From Rhodosalinus halophilus (GTDB lineage: Bacteria > Pseudomonadota > Alphaproteobacteria > Rhodobacterales > Rhodobacteraceae), in the NCBI RefSeq assembly GCF_003298775.1, contig NZ_QNTQ01000001.1, forward strand, positions 1 through 64,000: 64,000 bases of DNA, in the 5' to 3' direction. The notes beneath the pieces were generated by a model that was not told where the DNA came from, did no database searches, and saw only the letters and a list, made by a program, of their open reading frames with translations. Below are positions 25,542 to 34,704 of the stretch, one piece after another. Position 1 is the stretch's first letter. The number at the start of each line of letters is the position of its first letter. Both the position numbers and the translations under genes were made by a program.

Positions 25542-27737
25542 TCAGGGTTCCGCGGTGGTCAGGATGCGGCTGTCCAGGGTGCGGATCGCGCCGTCGAGGT
25601 TCCCGAGCGCCTCGGCGAAGCCTTCGGCCGACTCCATGGTGGGACGCAGCCCCGAGAAGATCGGCGTCTCGGAATGCAGAACGAGGATGCGCGTCTTGCC
25701 GAGCGCGGTATCGTCCACGACGAAGGCCAGCCTGCGCCCTCCGGCCTCTTCCGCCTCGTCGAGCGAATAGGCGACGCGCAGCTCGACCGGCCCCCCGCGG
25801 CCGTCGCGCAGGCTCTCCACCGAATTGTCCTTGCGGTTGAGATTGGGCAGCATGTGAAAGACGCGCCCCGACACGTCGAGCGCAGAGACGAAGAGGTAGC
25901 CGGTCGTGACCTCCGCCGGGATCGTCACGTCGATGACCGGGTTCTCGCCCACCAGATAACGGCCGGCGACGTTCTCGCCCGGCTGGCCGCCCCAGCCGAA
26001 GTCGATGTCGAAGTCGCCACCGGGCACTTGGGGCAGGGCGCGGTCCACGATGCAGAGGCCGGGATTCAGGATGGTGACGCGCGGCACGATGCGTCGCTCT
26101 CCGGCCGCAGCGGAAAGCGCGCGCCCCAGCTCCGCCCGCGTGGCTGCGGAGGCGACCTGTCCGGACACCACGATTTCGGCGCCCAGTGGATAGCCCGTCG
26201 ACGGGGGATCGACCTGCCGGAGCGGGCCGCAGTCCTCCAGCGGCGTGATCACCTCGTTCACCCGCGCCGGAGACAGGATGCGCGGCCCCGCCAGGATCTG
26301 CACCTCTCCGTCCAGGGCGCCGGGCATCCCGTCCTGCGACAGCCGCCGGGTCAGGCGCGCCTTCTGCTGGGTATCCTCGGCCAGGCCGGTCAGGCGCACG
26401 AAGTCGTCGCGCGTCTCGATCCGCCATTCGGGCAGATCCTGCACGAGGTCGATCAGGGCCAGCAGGTCCGCGCCCCATGTCTGGGAGATCGCGCCGCGCG
26501 CCAGCGTGAGATCCGCCGTGCCGCCGAGCGCCGCGATGCGCTCGGCGAGCGCATCGCGCACGTCGGGGCTGGGAACGAAGCCCGTCGCGCGCGCCTCGCC
26601 CGCGCCGGTCTTCTCGGCCGTCAGCGTGAAGGGCGTGGCCTCCGCGTAGCGCGGTCCGAAGGGCGCGCCCCCTGTCGCCACCCAGAGCGCGCCGCCCGCC
26701 ACCAGCAGGAGCGCGAAGAGCGCGGCGATCAGGCCGCCGCGGCGTCGCCTGCCGGCGTCGCCTGCGCGCGTCGCGGCCGGCTGCGGGGGCGGCGTCTCGC
26801 GATCCGGCGGGGCGGCCGGCGGCACTGTTCGGCCTGCGCCGGGCGGGTGCGTCTTCGGGCGGGGCGGCGCGATCACCGTGCGTTCGGGGTCGATGTCGTC
26901 GGTCTGATCGCCGGCCGCCAGCGCTCCGAGCACCTCGCCCGTCGTCTGGAAGCGATCCGCCGGATCGGGTGCCGTCATCCGGTCGATGAGCCCCTTCAGC
27001 GGCTCCGGCACGCCCGAGGTGTCCAGCGGCTCCGCCTTGATGCGCACCACGTCCGACAGGTTGTTGCCGATGTCGGGCGGCTTGCCGCGGTAGGTCGCCA
27101 GCAGCAGCGCGCCCAACGCATAGATGTCCGAGCGCGCATCCGCCTGGCCGGCGAGCTGTTCGGGCGCCGCATAGGCGAACTTGCCCGCGAAATCACCGCC
27201 CACGATGGTCTCTGCGCCCGGATTGGCATCCTTGGCGATGCCGAAGTCGATAATGACCGCATCGGCGGGATCGCCGTCGCGCAGGATGATGTTGTCGGGC
27301 GAGAGGTCGCGATGCACGATCTGCCGCGCGTGGGCCGCGCCCAGGCCTTCGGCCACCCGCCGCGCGACCGTCAGAAGATCATCGGCCGACATCCCGCCCT
27401 GCGCCAGCTTGCGGTCGAGACCGGGGCCGTCGACATAGTCCATCACCAGATAGACGAGGCCCGAATCCGTGCGCTGGTTGTCGAAGTAGCGCACGATCGC
27501 GTCGTGCCGGATCTCGCGGATGTCCTCCTCGCGCGTCATCAGCGCGAGATAGTCCTCGTTGCTGGAGAACTCGGAGCGCAGCACCTTGAGCGCGACGACA
27601 CGGCCCGAGATCTCGCTGCGCGCCCGATAGACCTCGGATGTGCCGCCCCGGCCGAGAATGCGCTCGATCCGGTAGGTGTTGTTGAGCAGGTCGCCCGGAC
27701 GAAAGGTGTCGCCGGGTTTCGCCTCTCCGGCGCTCAT
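25542..27737 (-). CDS. ppkA: T6SS membrane Ser/Thr protein kinase PpkA
   Basis: This 731-residue protein has a Hanks-type kinase domain (about 20-275) with glycine loop GRGGTSEV near 29-36, Lys51, HRDLSPDN with Asp144 and DFG with Asp164. A proline-rich linker leads to a membrane helix at about 335-357 and a periplasmic region of some 370 residues. The part near 600-720 looks like a DUF4384-type domain (FVSALDVSGRVFHMLPN). PpkA phosphorylates Fha to activate T6SS; its periplasmic part probably senses envelope cues. It is transcribed against the main T6SS operon. Confidence 0.93.
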   Translation of the reverse strand: MSAGEAKPGDTFRPGDLLNNTYRIERILGRGGTSEVYRARSEISGRVVALKVLRSEFSSNEDYLALMTREEDIREIRHDAIVRYFDNQRTDSGLVYLVMDYVDGPGLDRKLAQGGMSADDLLTVARRVAEGLGAAHARQIVHRDLSPDNIILRDGDPADAVIIDFGIAKDANPGAETIVGGDFAGKFAYAAPEQLAGQADARSDIYALGALLLATYRGKPPDIGNNLSDVVRIKAEPLDTSGVPEPLKGLIDRMTAPDPADRFQTTGEVLGALAAGDQTDDIDPERTVIAPPRPKTHPPGAGRTVPPAAPPDRETPPPQPAATRAGDAGRRRRGGLIAALFALLLVAGGALWVATGGAPFGPRYAEATPFTLTAEKTGAGEARATGFVPSPDVRDALAERIAALGGTADLTLARGAISQTWGADLLALIDLVQDLPEWRIETRDDFVRLTGLAEDTQQKARLTRRLSQDGMPGALDGEVQILAGPRILSPARVNEVITPLEDCGPLRQVDPPSTGYPLGAEIVVSGQVASAATRAELGRALSAAAGERRIVPRVTILNPGLCIVDRALPQVPGGDFDIDFGWGGQPGENVAGRYLVGENPVIDVTIPAEVTTGYLFVSALDVSGRVFHMLPNLNRKDNSVESLRDGRGGPVELRVAYSLDEAEEAGGRRLAFVVDDTALGKTRILVLHSETPIFSGLRPTMESAEGFAEALGNLDGAIRTLDSRILTTAEP

Positions 27738-27771
27738 GGCCGCGCCCCGGCTGCGAGGCGCCCGCCCTGCG

Positions 27772-28335
27772 TCATCCCAGCGCCTGGAACTCGACCCGCC
27801 GGTTCACATCCGCGCGGGGGTCGTCCTCGTCGTAGGGGAAGCGCTCGCCGACCCCGACGGCTTCGAGCCGCATCTCGTCCATGCCGCATTCGCGCACCAG
27901 GAACCGCTTCACCTCGACCGCGCGCAGCTCGGACAGACGCTCGTTGTACGCAGCCGAGCCGGAGGCGTCCGTGTGCCCGATGATCCGCAACCGCTGGACA
28001 TCCGCCGCCGCGACGGCGTTGCAGAGCGCCTCGAGCTTCGGTTTCTGGTCCTCGCGCAGCGCCGCGGAGTCGAAGTCGAAGACGATGTTGACGTTGACCT
28101 GCTCGTCCTTCGGCAGCTCCGTGAGGCTGACCTCGGTCGCGGCGTCGGGCTGCTCCGCCGTGCCCTGGCTGACCGGCGCGATGGCGAGGCCGCGGGTCTT
28201 CTGCTTGGAGAAGGCCTCGGTCATCTCGGCCTCGGTCATGTTCGTCTGCGCCTGGACGACCGACGGCAGGGCGAGGCAAGCGGCGCAGAACGCGGCGCGG
28301 ATGATATGAAAGGCGTGAAGGCTGGACATGGGCAT
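27772..28335 (-). CDS. exported OmpA-family peptidoglycan-binding protein
   Basis: The ATG at 28335 is preceded by AAGGGAAAAG. The 187-residue product has a signal peptide ending near VVQAQ and an OmpA C-terminal domain (about 75-185) with the binding motif IIGHTDASGSAAYNERLSELRA and DVNRRVEF. It lacks a beta-barrel and an obvious lipobox, so it is likely a soluble periplasmic peptidoglycan binder. It lies 34 bases upstream of ppkA on the same strand and may act with the kinase's periplasmic sensor. The function is inferred. Confidence 0.8.
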   Translation of the reverse strand: MPMSSLHAFHIIRAAFCAACLALPSVVQAQTNMTEAEMTEAFSKQKTRGLAIAPVSQGTAEQPDAATEVSLTELPKDEQVNVNIVFDFDSAALREDQKPKLEALCNAVAAADVQRLRIIGHTDASGSAAYNERLSELRAVEVKRFLVRECGMDEMRLEAVGVGERFPYDEDDPRADVNRRVEFQALG

Positions 28336-28410
28336 CTTTTCCCTTGGTCACTCTGCAGGAAGATAGACCATTTGCCGGGGCTTTGCCAAACCTCTCCTGC
28401 CTCTCGTCGA

Positions 28411-28439
28411 TTGACTTGGCGCGCTTCGCTGCGCACACT
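28411..28439 (+). promoter_or_regulatory. possible promoter for the M15 peptidase gene
   Basis: TTGACT at 28411-28416 and CACACT at 28434-28439 are spaced by 17 bases, ending 30 bases before the chosen start. The -35 box is good and the -10 box weak. Confidence 0.35.
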
Positions 28440-28469
28440 TTGGCCGACCGGACATTGCCTCTGGGTCTG

Positions 28470-29357
28470 ATGCGCGCCATCCCTGTCATCGTCGCCGCGA
28501 TCGCGTTGCTGGCCGCGCTGCTGGTCTGGCTGCTTTATCAGCAGCTGAGTCCCCCGCGCAGCGATCTGCTGTCCGAGACCGGCACCTCGGTGGACAGCGC
28601 CGCGCGCATCGAGATCGAACGCCTGCGCCAGCAGATCGAGGCCATGCAGGAACGCGACGACGCCCTGCAGGAGCGTCTGGGCACCATGGAGGAGGAGCTG
28701 CGCCAGCTGCGTGACGAGGTGCGTGCCCGCACCGACCGGGTGGACGGGCGCCCCGGCGGGCACCCGCCGCTCGACTCGGGCGCTCTGCCCTCCGGGCCCA
28801 ACACGATTGCGGACGCCTACGCCGAGGTGGTGCTGATTGCCGACCGGCGCAACGTGAACAAGGGCCTCACCGTGGCGGGCCCCCGGTTTCTGGAGAGCTT
28901 TCTGGGACGTCCGCGCGAGCAGCTGAGCGACCGCTGCGAGCCGATGACCAACCCGGCCCTCAAGGAGCAACTCGTACTCGAGAATGTCGGCCCCATCCGC
29001 GTGCACATGTTGCGGCCGGCGGTCGAGAGCCTGCGGCGTGTCTTCGAGAAGGTGCGCCGGACCGACCCCGACCTCTACGATCGCATCAATTCCTCCGGGT
29101 CGCTCTGCGTGCGCCAGATCCGCGGCACGCGGGGGCGCACTTCGACCCACGCCTTCGGGCTGGCGGTCGATCTGAACATCGACGGAACGCTCGATCTTTT
29201 CGCGGACGGGCGCACCCAGATGGGTCTCACCATCCTCGCGGATTTCTTTCACGAGGAGGGCTGGGTCTGGGGCGCCGGTTTCGGACGCGAGGATTCGATG
29301 CATTTCGAGGTGAGCCGTCAGCAGCTCGAGAGATGGCGCGAACAGGGGCGCATCTGA
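28470..29357 (+). CDS. membrane-anchored M15-type peptidoglycan peptidase (TagX-like)
   Basis: The ATG at 28470 directly precedes a membrane helix (about 4-23), which favours it over longer forms. The 295-residue protein then has a coiled coil (about 44-90) and a C-terminal M15 peptidase domain. The zinc and catalytic residues are visible: STHAFGLAVD with His227 and Asp234, and SMHFE with His278 and Glu280. M15 enzymes cut peptidoglycan peptides. Acinetobacter TagX, an M15 L,D-endopeptidase in a T6SS locus, helps the apparatus pass the cell wall. The location beside ppkA and the ompA-like gene suggests the same role here; that is inferred. Confidence 0.8.
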   Translation: MRAIPVIVAAIALLAALLVWLLYQQLSPPRSDLLSETGTSVDSAARIEIERLRQQIEAMQERDDALQERLGTMEEELRQLRDEVRARTDRVDGRPGGHPPLDSGALPSGPNTIADAYAEVVLIADRRNVNKGLTVAGPRFLESFLGRPREQLSDRCEPMTNPALKEQLVLENVGPIRVHMLRPAVESLRRVFEKVRRTDPDLYDRINSSGSLCVRQIRGTRGRTSTHAFGLAVDLNIDGTLDLFADGRTQMGLTILADFFHEEGWVWGAGFGREDSMHFEVSRQQLERWREQGRI

Positions 29358-29393
29358 TCGGCGCTCCGGGGGTGACGTGGCACCGCCGCAGAG

Positions 29394-29423
29394 TTGCCGG
29401 CCGCCCGGCGCCTGTGGTTTAGT
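29394..29423 (+). promoter_or_regulatory. possible promoter for the caspase-like gene
   Basis: TTGCCG at 29394-29399 and TTTAGT at 29418-29423 with an 18-base spacer lie within the 102-base gap before the start at 29460. Sequence resemblance only. Confidence 0.3.
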
Positions 29424-29459
29424 GGAGGCGCGGAAGTTCTCGCTGCGAAGGCCTGTCCG

Positions 29460-30956
29460 ATGCGCGCGCTCGTATTCGTCCTGCTGCTGATCCTTCCCGG
29501 GATCGCCGTCGCCGCCGACCGGGTCGCGCTGGTGATCGGGATGAGCGACTATCGGACGGTGGTCGATCTGGACAACACGCTGAACGACGCGCGCGATATC
29601 GGCGACACGCTCACCCGGATCGGCTTCGAGGTGACGACCGTTCTGGATGCCGGCGGCGCGGAGTTCCGAGACGCGCTCGACGCCTTCGCCTTCCGCGCCG
29701 AAACCGCTGATCTGGCGCTCGTCTACTTCGCGGGCCACGGCGTCGAGGTGCAGGGGGAGAACTATCTCATCCCCGTCGATGCCGACGTGCAGTCGAACCG
29801 CGACATCCAGCGCCAGAGCGTTTCGCTCGACATGCTGCTCGCCGCGGTCGACGGCGCGCGGAAGATGCGCATCGTCATCCTCGACTCGTGCCGCGACAAT
29901 CCGTTCGGCGACGTGCTCGATCTCGCGGCGCTGCGCGAGACCGAGGCGCGCGCAGAGGCGGTCCGCAGCCTCGGCGGCGGCGGCGCGGGCCTCGCCCCGC
30001 CGTCGCCGGACCGCGGCACGCTCGTGGCCTTCGCCGCGAAGGACGGCGAGAAGGCGCTGGACGGCAGCGGCGACAACAGCCCGTTCGCCATCGCGCTCAT
30101 GGACGCCCTGCCGCAGCAGGGGCTGGAGATCAGCCTGATGTTCCGCAAGGTGCGCGACCGCGTGCTCGAGATGACCGGAAACCGGCAGGAGCCGCATACT
30201 TACGGCTCGCTCTCCGGCACCCCCTTCTACCTCGCCGGGCCCGCGAACGGCGTCGCGCGTATTGCGGCGGAGGATCCCCGCGTGGCCTGGTCCGCCATCG
30301 AGCCCGACCAGCAGGAACGCCTCGCTTCGCTCGCCAGCCAGGGCGACACCCGCTCGATGCTCGGGCTGGCCTACATCCATCTCAATACGGCGGATCCGCG
30401 CCATGACCCCGCCGAGGCGCGCGAGCTGCTCGAGCGGGCGTCGGCGGCCGGCTCGGCCGAGGCGCAATTCGAGCTCGCGCGGATGTTCGAACAGGGCGTC
30501 GGCACGGAGCGGGATATCGACCGCGCGCTCGCGCTCTACCGCGCGGCCGCCGAGCAGGGCTTCCCGGACGCGCTCAACGATCTGGGATTCCTGCACTATC
30601 AGGGCGAGCACGGGCTGGCCCGGGACGTGCCGCGCGCGCTGGAGCTTTTCCAGAAGGCCGCCGACGCCCGCCATCCCGAGGCGATGTTCAACGTCGCCGC
30701 GCTGATCGACGACGGCGTGATCGAGGGGCGAGGCCCCGAGGACGCGGCGCGTTATCTCTACCGCGCGCTCCGCTCCGGCCACTCCGAAGTCTACGAGATA
30801 CTTCGTGAGCGGCCGGAGATGTTCAAGCTGGAGACACGCAAGGCGCTGCAGCGCGAACTGCGGCGATATGCGCTTTACGACGGCGCGATCGACGGCGATT
30901 TCGGCCCCGGAACGCAGCGCGGACTCAGCCGCGCCTACGGCGAGACGGCCGGCTGA
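29460..30956 (+). CDS. exported caspase-like (C14) protein with Sel1 repeats and C-terminal peptidoglycan-binding-like domain
   Basis: The 498-residue product has a signal peptide (residues 1-19, ending AVAA) and a caspase-like domain (about 20-260) with the catalytic pair in FAGHGVE (His93) and LDSCRDNPF (Cys144). Two or three Sel1-type repeats (about 315-440) follow, for example [20 protein letters not shown]. The last 45 residues ([20 protein letters not shown]) resemble a peptidoglycan_binding_1 motif. Both catalytic residues are present. Export implies a periplasmic caspase-type protease or scaffold. The T6SS link is by position only. Confidence 0.78.
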   Translation: MRALVFVLLLILPGIAVAADRVALVIGMSDYRTVVDLDNTLNDARDIGDTLTRIGFEVTTVLDAGGAEFRDALDAFAFRAETADLALVYFAGHGVEVQGENYLIPVDADVQSNRDIQRQSVSLDMLLAAVDGARKMRIVILDSCRDNPFGDVLDLAALRETEARAEAVRSLGGGGAGLAPPSPDRGTLVAFAAKDGEKALDGSGDNSPFAIALMDALPQQGLEISLMFRKVRDRVLEMTGNRQEPHTYGSLSGTPFYLAGPANGVARIAAEDPRVAWSAIEPDQQERLASLASQGDTRSMLGLAYIHLNTADPRHDPAEARELLERASAAGSAEAQFELARMFEQGVGTERDIDRALALYRAAAEQGFPDALNDLGFLHYQGEHGLARDVPRALELFQKAADARHPEAMFNVAALIDDGVIEGRGPEDAARYLYRALRSGHSEVYEILRERPEMFKLETRKALQRELRRYALYDGAIDGDFGPGTQRGLSRAYGETAG

Positions 30957-31116
30957 GCGGTGACGCACCCGGCGCCGCAACGCCCCTGTGCACCGGGAGC
31001 AAACTGCGTCCCCAGCCCGCACCGCACCGCTCCGTAGGTGCGAGAGCGGCACCTGCAGGGACCGTCACGCGGGAGACGGCCTCTGTCCATGGTCATCGGT
31101 GTCATCGGGGGAGGCC
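30957..31116. other. intergenic region with small inverted repeats
   Basis: This 160-base gap lies between the caspase-like gene and tRNA-Cys. It contains a six-base inverted repeat, AGGTGC and GCACCT around a seven-base loop, near 31037-31055. I see no gene, no T-run and no promoter I would defend. Confidence 0.3.
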
Positions 31117-31190
31117 TGGAGGCGAGTACCGGAATCGAACCGGTGTAGACGGATTTGCAATCCGCTGCGTAACCACTCCGCCAACTCGCC
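31117..31190 (-). tRNA. tRNA-Cys (anticodon GCA)
   Basis: The 74-base gene folds completely: acceptor GGCGAGT pairs with ACTCGCC, the anticodon loop is TTGCAAA giving anticodon GCA, and the T arm is ACCGG-TTCGATT-CCGGT. The discriminator base is T, as expected for cysteine, and the CCA end is encoded (complement of 31117-31119). The D arm contains GGTTA. Confidence 0.97.
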
Positions 31191-31204
31191 TCAGCAGCCC
31201 GGCG

Positions 31205-31233
31205 GGGATAGCTCATCTTGCGCGGTGCCGCAA
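31205..31233 (-). promoter_or_regulatory. likely promoter of tRNA-Cys
   Basis: On the minus strand TTGCGG (31233-31228) and TATCCC (31210-31205) are spaced by 17 bases. They end about 15 bases before the tRNA 5' end. Confidence 0.35.
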
Positions 31234-31330
31234 GAGCACAGGCGCGCGGAGGCGCGGTCGAGGCGCATTGCCGGGGGCAGGGGCTTGTGGCAGATTGCGC
31301 GCGACAGATGCCAAGCACCACAAGGCCAGC

Positions 31331-31984
31331 ATGACCGATTTCGCCGCCCGCCGCGTGACGATGGTGGACACCCAGATTCGTCCCGCCGACGTGACCAAGT
31401 TCCCCGTGATCGAGGCGATGCTCGCCGTCCCGCGCGAGCTTTTCGTGCCCCAGGAGAAGCGCGAGGCGGCCTATGTCGGCGACAACATCGAGTTGGGCGC
31501 CGACCGCGTGATCCTCGAGCCGCGGACGCTGGCCAAGATGCTCGACGACATCGACGTGCAGCCGGACGATCTCGTGCTCGATATCGGCTGTGCCTACGGT
31601 TACTCGGCGGCCGTCGCGGCGCATCTCGCCGAGGCGGTCGTCGCGGTCGAGGAGGACGAGATGCTCGCGCAGGAGGCGCAGGCGCGGCTCGCGGAATACG
31701 GTGCCGACAATGTCGCCCTGCATCAGGGGCCGCTCGCCGAGGGCGCGGCGCGGCATGGACCCTACGACGCGATTCTCGTGCAGGGCGCGGTCTCGCGGCT
31801 GCCCGGCGCGCTCGTCGATCAACTGAAGGAGGGCGGGCGCATCGCCTGTCTGTTCGACGACGGGCGGCTCGGCACCATGCGCATCGGCTACAAGATCGAC
31901 GGCGCCCTGAGCTGGCGCTTCGCCTTCAACGCCGGCGCGCCCGTTCTGCCGGGCTTCGAGCGTCAGACGGAGTTCACCTTCTGA
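31331..31984 (+). CDS. pcm: protein-L-isoaspartate O-methyltransferase family protein
   Basis: The 217-residue protein has the PCMT opening [19 protein letters not shown] and a Rossmann-type SAM-binding motif [17 protein letters not shown] near residues 80-96. PCMT enzymes methylate isoaspartyl residues in damaged proteins. The usual D-G-T/S-G-G motif reads DIGCAYGY here, a variation that can be tolerated but lowers certainty about activity. The gene precedes tolC by 71 bases, a pairing I know from other Rhodobacterales. Confidence 0.85.
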   Translation: MTDFAARRVTMVDTQIRPADVTKFPVIEAMLAVPRELFVPQEKREAAYVGDNIELGADRVILEPRTLAKMLDDIDVQPDDLVLDIGCAYGYSAAVAAHLAEAVVAVEEDEMLAQEAQARLAEYGADNVALHQGPLAEGAARHGPYDAILVQGAVSRLPGALVDQLKEGGRIACLFDDGRLGTMRIGYKIDGALSWRFAFNAGAPVLPGFERQTEFTF

Positions 31985-32055
31985 AGGGCGGGCGTCCGAG
32001 CCGTCCCGCCAGGATATCCTGCGCGACACAGCCAGTGACGGTGGAAAGGATACGA

Positions 32056-33486
32056 ATGGGACAGTGGAGAGCGGCGCGGCGGATCATGGCGGGCCTGCTG
32101 ATCGCGGCGGCGGGCGCCGCAGCTACGATCGCGCCAGAACGCGCCGCGGCGCAGACCCTGGGAGACACCCTGGCGCGCGCCTATGCCAACAGCGGTCTGC
32201 TCGAGCAGAACCGCGCGCTCCTGCGGGCGGCGGACGAGGACGTGGCGCAGGCGGTGGCTGCCCTGCGCCCGGTGATCAGCTGGTCCACGCAGGTGACCCG
32301 GCAGTTCGGCGAGCGGCGGTCGGCGCAGACCTTCAACCAGGTGCAGAGCTTCGCATCCACGGATCTTTCGGTCGGGGTGGATCTGGAGTGGCTGCTCTAT
32401 GATTTCGGCCGCTCGCAACTTCAGGTCGATGCGGCGAAGGAGACTGTGCTCGCGACGCGGGAGCGGCTCGTCGCGATCGAGCAGCAGGTGCTGCTGCGCG
32501 CCGTGCGCGCCTTCATGGCCGTGCGCCGCGAAAGCGAGAACGTGGCCCTGCGGGAAAACAACGTCCGTCTCATCACGCGCGAACTGCGCGCGGCCGAGGA
32601 TCGCTTCGAGGTCGGCGAGGTGACGCGCACGGATGTCTCGCTGGCCGAGGCGCGGCTCGCCGGTGCGCGCGCCAATCTGGCCCTGGCGCAGGGCAACCTG
32701 GCGCAGGCGCAAGAGGAGTTCCGGGCGGCGGTCGGCACAAGGCCCGGCGCTCTGGCGGAGCCCGGCCCCGTCCCCCAGACGGTCTCGAGCGTCGAGCAAG
32801 CCCGCAGGATGGCGATGCGCAACCACCCCGAGATGCGCGAGGCGCAGCGCCAGGTGACCGCGGCCGAACTGCGCGTGGCGGTGGCCCGCGCGGCGATGAA
32901 GCCGAGCGTGACGCTGGGCGGGCGCCTCTCCGTCAACGAAGACCTCGAGAACCGCGACTATACCCACAGCGGCCAGGTGTCGCTGGGCGTGGGCGGGCCG
33001 ATCTATCGCGGCGGCCAGTTGTCCGCGCTGTTGCGGCAGGCGCAGGCGAACCGGGATGCCGCGCGGGCCAATCTTCTGGTCGTGAGCGACCGTCTGGCGC
33101 AGCAGGCCGGCGACGCCTGGGCGCAGCTGCAGGTGGCGCGCGCCGCGCGCGAGGCGAGCTTGCGGCAGATCCGCGCGGCCGAAGTGGCCTTCGAAGGCGT
33201 GCGGGAGGAGGCGCGGCTCGGCGCCCGCACCACGCTCGACGTGCTCAACGCCGAGCAGGAACTCCTCGACGCGCGTGCGACGCTGATTTCGGCCAGTGCC
33301 GACGAGTACATCGCGGCCTATTCGCTGCTCTCCGCGATTGGGCTGATGACGGCGGATCACCTCGACCTGTCCGTGCCCCGCTACGATCCGTCCGAATACT
33401 ACAACCTCGTGAAATCCGCGCCTGCGGTGAACAGCGCGCAGGGCAGGGCGCTCGACCGCGTTCTGGAGTCGATCGGCCAGGACTAG
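32056..33486 (+). CDS. tolC: TolC family outer membrane efflux/secretion channel
   Basis: The ATG at 32056 is preceded by GGAAAGGA and opens a signal peptide ending near AAAQT. The 476-residue protein has the two-fold repeated helical hairpins of TolC, with LAEARLAGARANLALAQGNL in the first repeat and the second repeat ending near ARTTLDVLNAEQELLDA, both conserved in the family. TolC trimers form the outer-membrane duct for type I secretion and RND efflux. No inner-membrane partner is adjacent, so it probably serves several systems. Confidence 0.95.
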   Translation: MGQWRAARRIMAGLLIAAAGAAATIAPERAAAQTLGDTLARAYANSGLLEQNRALLRAADEDVAQAVAALRPVISWSTQVTRQFGERRSAQTFNQVQSFASTDLSVGVDLEWLLYDFGRSQLQVDAAKETVLATRERLVAIEQQVLLRAVRAFMAVRRESENVALRENNVRLITRELRAAEDRFEVGEVTRTDVSLAEARLAGARANLALAQGNLAQAQEEFRAAVGTRPGALAEPGPVPQTVSSVEQARRMAMRNHPEMREAQRQVTAAELRVAVARAAMKPSVTLGGRLSVNEDLENRDYTHSGQVSLGVGGPIYRGGQLSALLRQAQANRDAARANLLVVSDRLAQQAGDAWAQLQVARAAREASLRQIRAAEVAFEGVREEARLGARTTLDVLNAEQELLDARATLISASADEYIAAYSLLSAIGLMTADHLDLSVPRYDPSEYYNLVKSAPAVNSAQGRALDRVLESIGQD

Positions 33487-33515
33487 CGCGGCCCGCTTCC
33501 CGGCGGCGCTCCGTG

Positions 33516-33544
33516 TTGTGCTGGGCCGGCGCTCCGGCTAGACT
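33516..33544 (+). promoter_or_regulatory. promoter of the PopZ-like gene
   Basis: TTGTGC at 33516-33521 and TAGACT at 33539-33544 with a 17-base spacer give a good housekeeping-type promoter, 31 bases before the start at 33576. Confidence 0.5.
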
Positions 33545-33575
33545 TTGCAAGAGGCAAGAGCGGCAAACAAACCAT

Positions 33576-34661
33576 ATGTCCGATCCCGTGTCCCAGTCCG
33601 AACTCGAGGACGTGCTCGCCGCAATCCGTCGGCTCGTGTCCGAAGAGCGCGACCATCGCTCCGCGGGCGCGGCCCCCGAGGAATCGGCGGCGGCTCGGGA
33701 TAAGCTCGTGCTCACGCCTGCACTCAGGGTGCAGAATGGCGCGGCCCGTGCGGATCTGGATCAGCATCTCGACGAGGACGACGACGAGGACGAGGGCGCG
33801 GCGGCGGCCGCGGAGCCTCAGGTCTCGGCGCTGTCGGTGTTGCAAGGGCTCGCCTTGCATGCGGCCGGCGAAGGGCGTGACAGGGACATCGCCGGTGGGG
33901 CGGCGGCTGGCACGGCCGGAGCGCAGGATGAGCACCCGGCCGACACTGACGAAGAGCCTTCCGTGGAGCGCGCGCCTGAGGGTCCGGATACGGCTGACGA
34001 CGCGTTGGCGGCGGCGGACGAGGCGGAGATCGGCGCGCCGGAGGACACGAGCGCCGCGCAGGGCGCGCGTGGCGAGGACGCCCGCGCGGAGATCGAGGAC
34101 CTGGCCGAGGTCGACGGCGCGCCGGAAATCCTGACCGCCTGGAGCGCCGCCGAGCCCGGCGAGGACGACCTGAGCGACCGCGCGGGCCTCGCGGAGGCTG
34201 AAGCGACGCCCGCCGACGACCGCCCGACCGAGCTTGCCGCGTCCACGGACGCGGAACCGGAGCCCGAAGCGGCGGCGCCCGCCGACGGCAGCCTCGGCAG
34301 CCGCACGGCCTCGCTCGAGAGCAAGATCGCCGAGCTCGAGGCGATGGTCGGCATGAGCGGCGGCGACTGGGAGCCCGACGGCGGAGAGAGCGCGGCGTCC
34401 CCGGAATCAAGCTTGTCTCGGGAGTGGGACGAGGAGCCGGAGCCGGACGAAGACGGCGGGTCGCCGGCCGCCGCGGGGGTCGAGAGCGACCGGCTCGAGT
34501 TCGAGGAGACGGTGCTCGACGAGGAGATGCTGCGCGACATGGTCGCCGAGATCGTGCGGGCCGAGCTGCAGGGTGAGCTTGGCGAGCGCATCACGCGCAA
34601 TGTCCGCAAGCTCGTGCGCCGGGAAATCCACCGGGCGCTGGCGGCGCAGGTCTTCGACTGA
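33576..34661 (+). CDS. PopZ/DUF2497-like acidic protein
   Basis: The 361-residue protein starts SQSELEDVLAAIRRLVSEE, which resembles the N-terminal helix of PopZ, and ends with a helical segment rich in Arg/Leu (MLRDMVAEIVRAE and RNVRKLVRREIHRALA) like the PopZ oligomerisation region. Between them lie about 230 residues that are very acidic, Ala/Glu/Asp-rich and low in complexity. PopZ forms polar hubs that tether ParB and signalling proteins. The layout (N-helix, acidic linker, C-terminal helices) matches, but the linker is much longer than in Caulobacter PopZ. Its own promoter and terminator make it monocistronic. Confidence 0.65.
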   Translation: MSDPVSQSELEDVLAAIRRLVSEERDHRSAGAAPEESAAARDKLVLTPALRVQNGAARADLDQHLDEDDDEDEGAAAAAEPQVSALSVLQGLALHAAGEGRDRDIAGGAAAGTAGAQDEHPADTDEEPSVERAPEGPDTADDALAAADEAEIGAPEDTSAAQGARGEDARAEIEDLAEVDGAPEILTAWSAAEPGEDDLSDRAGLAEAEATPADDRPTELAASTDAEPEPEAAAPADGSLGSRTASLESKIAELEAMVGMSGGDWEPDGGESAASPESSLSREWDEEPEPDEDGGSPAAAGVESDRLEFEETVLDEEMLRDMVAEIVRAELQGELGERITRNVRKLVRREIHRALAAQVFD

Positions 34662-34704
34662 CTCTCGGACGGCACGCCAGACGCAGCCGACCCGGCCGCA
34701 ACGA

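Noticed and set aside
30957-31116. Intrinsic terminator after the caspase-like gene
   Set aside because: A six-base inverted repeat exists, but no T-run follows it on either strand.
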